Origin: Bacillota bacterium
GTDB lineage: Bacteria > Bacillota_E > JAJZYS01 > JAILZS01
Assembly: GCA_021817625.1 (NCBI GenBank)
Contig: JAKASY010000038.1
Location: 1-9,477, forward strand
Length of the DNA stretch: 9,477 bases
Reading direction: 5' to 3'
In this document: one piece after another, positions 8,386-9,477 of the stretch
Layout of the letters: the number at the start of each line of letters is the position of its first letter
Position numbering within the stretch: the stretch's first letter is position 1
The notes under the pieces: generated by a model
Told to the model about the DNA's origin: nothing
The model's input: the letters and a program-made list of their open reading frames with translations, nothing else
The model's database searches: none
Position numbers and translations under genes: made by a program

Positions 8386-8703
8386 GGGTGTATGAACGCT
8401 TTGTCACGGATCGCTTGTCCGAGCAGTTCGCCGAGTTCGTCTGGGAACCTGTCGCGAGTGGCCCACCAGCTGAGGTCGACGCGCCTGTGGCTGCACGGTC
8501 GAGCGCGTCCAGGCAAGTGTCTGCCACGTCAACGGTCCGCACGCGGTGCGACGGCCCATTGGGTTCCAGGCACCCTGCGCCGGCTGAGAGGCGCCGTACC
8601 GGCACCCGAGCTCGTCTCCTTCGCTGGGTGTGCGTCGGGAGGGGCGGCACGGCGCGGCGGGCCCTCCAGGCACTTTCTCCACCTCAGACACCACGGCCAA
8701 CGC
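8386..8703. other. Intergenic region between the YCII gene and deoR
   Basis: No recognisable gene. A minus-strand frame of 98 codons (8404-8700) has a composition like antisense noise and no family signature. GGAGGG (8638-8643) and CCCTCC (8662-8667) could form a hairpin in the YCII transcript about 36 bases past its stop, but without a T-run. The deoR promoter should lie near 8386-8450; I saw no clear -35/-10 pair. Confidence 0.4.
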
Positions 8704-9072
8704 CTACCGATACCACGTGGGATCGAGACGCCAGGACTCGAAGACGGGGCGGATCTCGATGGTGCCGATGCGCGCGGTGGGGTGGCGGGCCGCGGCCTCG
8801 ATGGCCTCGTCGAGATCCACGGCCTCGATGACGTTGTGGCTACCGATCTGCTCCTTGGTCTCCGTGAGCGGTCCGTCGGCGACGAGCGCCCTGTCTTCCC
8901 GCACCCGGACCGTCGTGGCGGCGTGCACCGGGTGGAGGCGCGCGCCATGGAGGCTCACGCCCCGGGCGATGGTGTCGTCGAGCCAGGCCCCAAGCTGCCG
9001 GTCGATGTCCTCGACGGCCTTAGGCGGCAGCGCCAGCGACTCGTCGACGCAGTGGAGAAGCATGTAGCGCAT
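8704..9072 (-). CDS. YCII/DGPF-domain protein (YciI family)
   Basis: Small cytoplasmic protein of 122 residues from the ATG at 9072. The N-terminus MRYMLLHCVDES, the central DGPLTETKEQIGSHNVIEAV (a variant of the DGPF signature) and the later DEAIEAAARHP...GTIEIRPV block are those of the YCII-related, DGPF-type family. Members are small dimeric alpha-beta barrels of mostly unknown function, and they are the standard neighbours and presumed targets of ECF42 sigma factors. The chosen start is preceded by GGAAGGGA at about 9 bases. An in-frame ATG at 9105 overlaps the stop of the upstream sigma fragment as ATGA and would add 11 residues (MSVKRRKGCRA), which family members normally lack. It is not expected to work with the transporter operon. 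Confidence 0.85.
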   Translation of the reverse strand: MRYMLLHCVDESLALPPKAVEDIDRQLGAWLDDTIARGVSLHGARLHPVHAATTVRVREDRALVADGPLTETKEQIGSHNVIEAVDLDEAIEAAARHPTARIGTIEIRPVFESWRLDPTWYR

Positions 9073-9101
9073 CGCTCTACATCCCTTCCGTCTCTTTACG
9101 C

Positions 9102-9335
9102 TCATTGGTCCGCGCGCGGCGGGCCCGCTCCGGCGTCCGACACCTCGCGCAGGCGCCGGGTCAAGAACCGCCGCTCGGCCTCGTTGCATGGCAGGGAGAG
9201 CACCTCCCGGTAGGCCTGCGCCGCTTCCCCGAGCCGCCCGTCGCGGCGCAGGAAGTCGGCGCGGACCGCGGGCAGGAGGTGGTAGCCCGCCAGCGCGCCC
9301 GCGGCCTCGACGCGGCCGAGCGCCCGGGGCCGTGC
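9102..9335 (-). pseudogene. C-terminal remnant of an ECF42-type sigma factor
   Basis: About 75 codons ending at a TGA at 9102-9104 match the C-terminal TPR-like extension of ECF42 (SigJ-like, TPR-containing) sigma factors: LAGYHLLPAVRADFLRRDGR, then EAAQAYREVL and NEAERRFLTRRL. The sequence upstream of about 9335 does not continue as a sigma factor in any minus-strand frame. This frame meets a TAG at about 9450, and a neighbouring frame gives ELEHGP before the match, as if a one-base shift occurred in the CCCC/GGGG run near 9327-9331, but then also fails and meets a TAG at about 9429. No sigma region 2 or 4 is present in the window. Either the gene is a decayed remnant, was cut by a rearrangement, or the assembly is faulty near its end. 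The remaining 140 bp at the right edge shows no gene I recognise. Confidence 0.65.
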
Positions 9336-9477
9336 TCCAGCTCGAAGAGGCTGTACTGCGTGAACGGGTACAGCCGCAGCACCCCTTCTGGCATCGGGCG
9401 CTGCCCTGCCTCCGGCCCGTTGGGCTAGGCGGTCACTGCCCATCCGCCCCTACGACGAGCGGGCGGGGCCCAAATGG

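Noticed and set aside
8404..8700. Possible 98-codon minus-strand gene between YCII and deoR
   Set aside because: No ribosome binding site, no family signature and a composition like the surrounding noise frames.
8392..9213. Plus-strand frame of 273 codons over the YCII gene
   Set aside because: Antisense to the YCII gene and the sigma remnant, both of which carry clear family motifs on the minus strand.

Overview
The window is GC-rich bacterial DNA in which every supportable gene reads on the minus strand. Strong GGAGG-type ribosome binding sites, GTG and TTG starts, and a DeoR-family regulator point to a bacterium. An archaeal-type cupin phosphoglucose isomerase and a binding protein without a lipobox are less usual. 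I cannot place the phylum from sequence alone; a high-GC lineage such as Chloroflexota, Actinomycetota or a related candidate phylum would fit, but that is inference.

Layout in the direction of transcription (right to left). At 9102-9477 lies the 3' end of an ECF42-type sigma factor gene that cannot be followed upstream in any frame. Next is a small intact YCII/DGPF-domain gene (8704-9072), the usual genomic partner of ECF42 sigma factors. After a 318-bp gap comes a DeoR-family repressor (7606-8385). After a 308-bp gap begins a compact operon: cupin-type phosphoglucose isomerase (6683-7297), family-5 ABC substrate-binding protein (4951-6675), permeases DppB and DppC (3810-4796, 2849-3817), ATPases DppD and DppF (1857-2852, 824-1867), and an M81 (MlrC-like) metallopeptidase (827 to beyond base 1).

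The isomerase and binding-protein genes are 7 bp apart. The last five genes are chained by 4-11 bp overlaps. Only the binding-protein/dppB junction is open (154 bp), and it holds a strong stem-loop. The binding protein collects a solute, DppBCDF imports it with ATP, and the M81 enzyme and the isomerase probably process it. DppBCDF transporters carry peptides or, in some lineages, oligosaccharides. The DeoR regulator (a family that usually senses sugar phosphates) and the sugar-phosphate isomerase argue for a sugar-containing ligand, while the M81 enzyme argues for an amide or peptide bond. A ligand with both parts is an attractive but unproven reading.

The most notable regulatory signal is a shared motif, ATGATCG-N4-TGATC, lying at the first possible ATG of both the regulator gene and the isomerase gene. 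It is a candidate operator linking the two. No CRISPR array, tRNA, rRNA, insertion sequence or prophage gene was seen.
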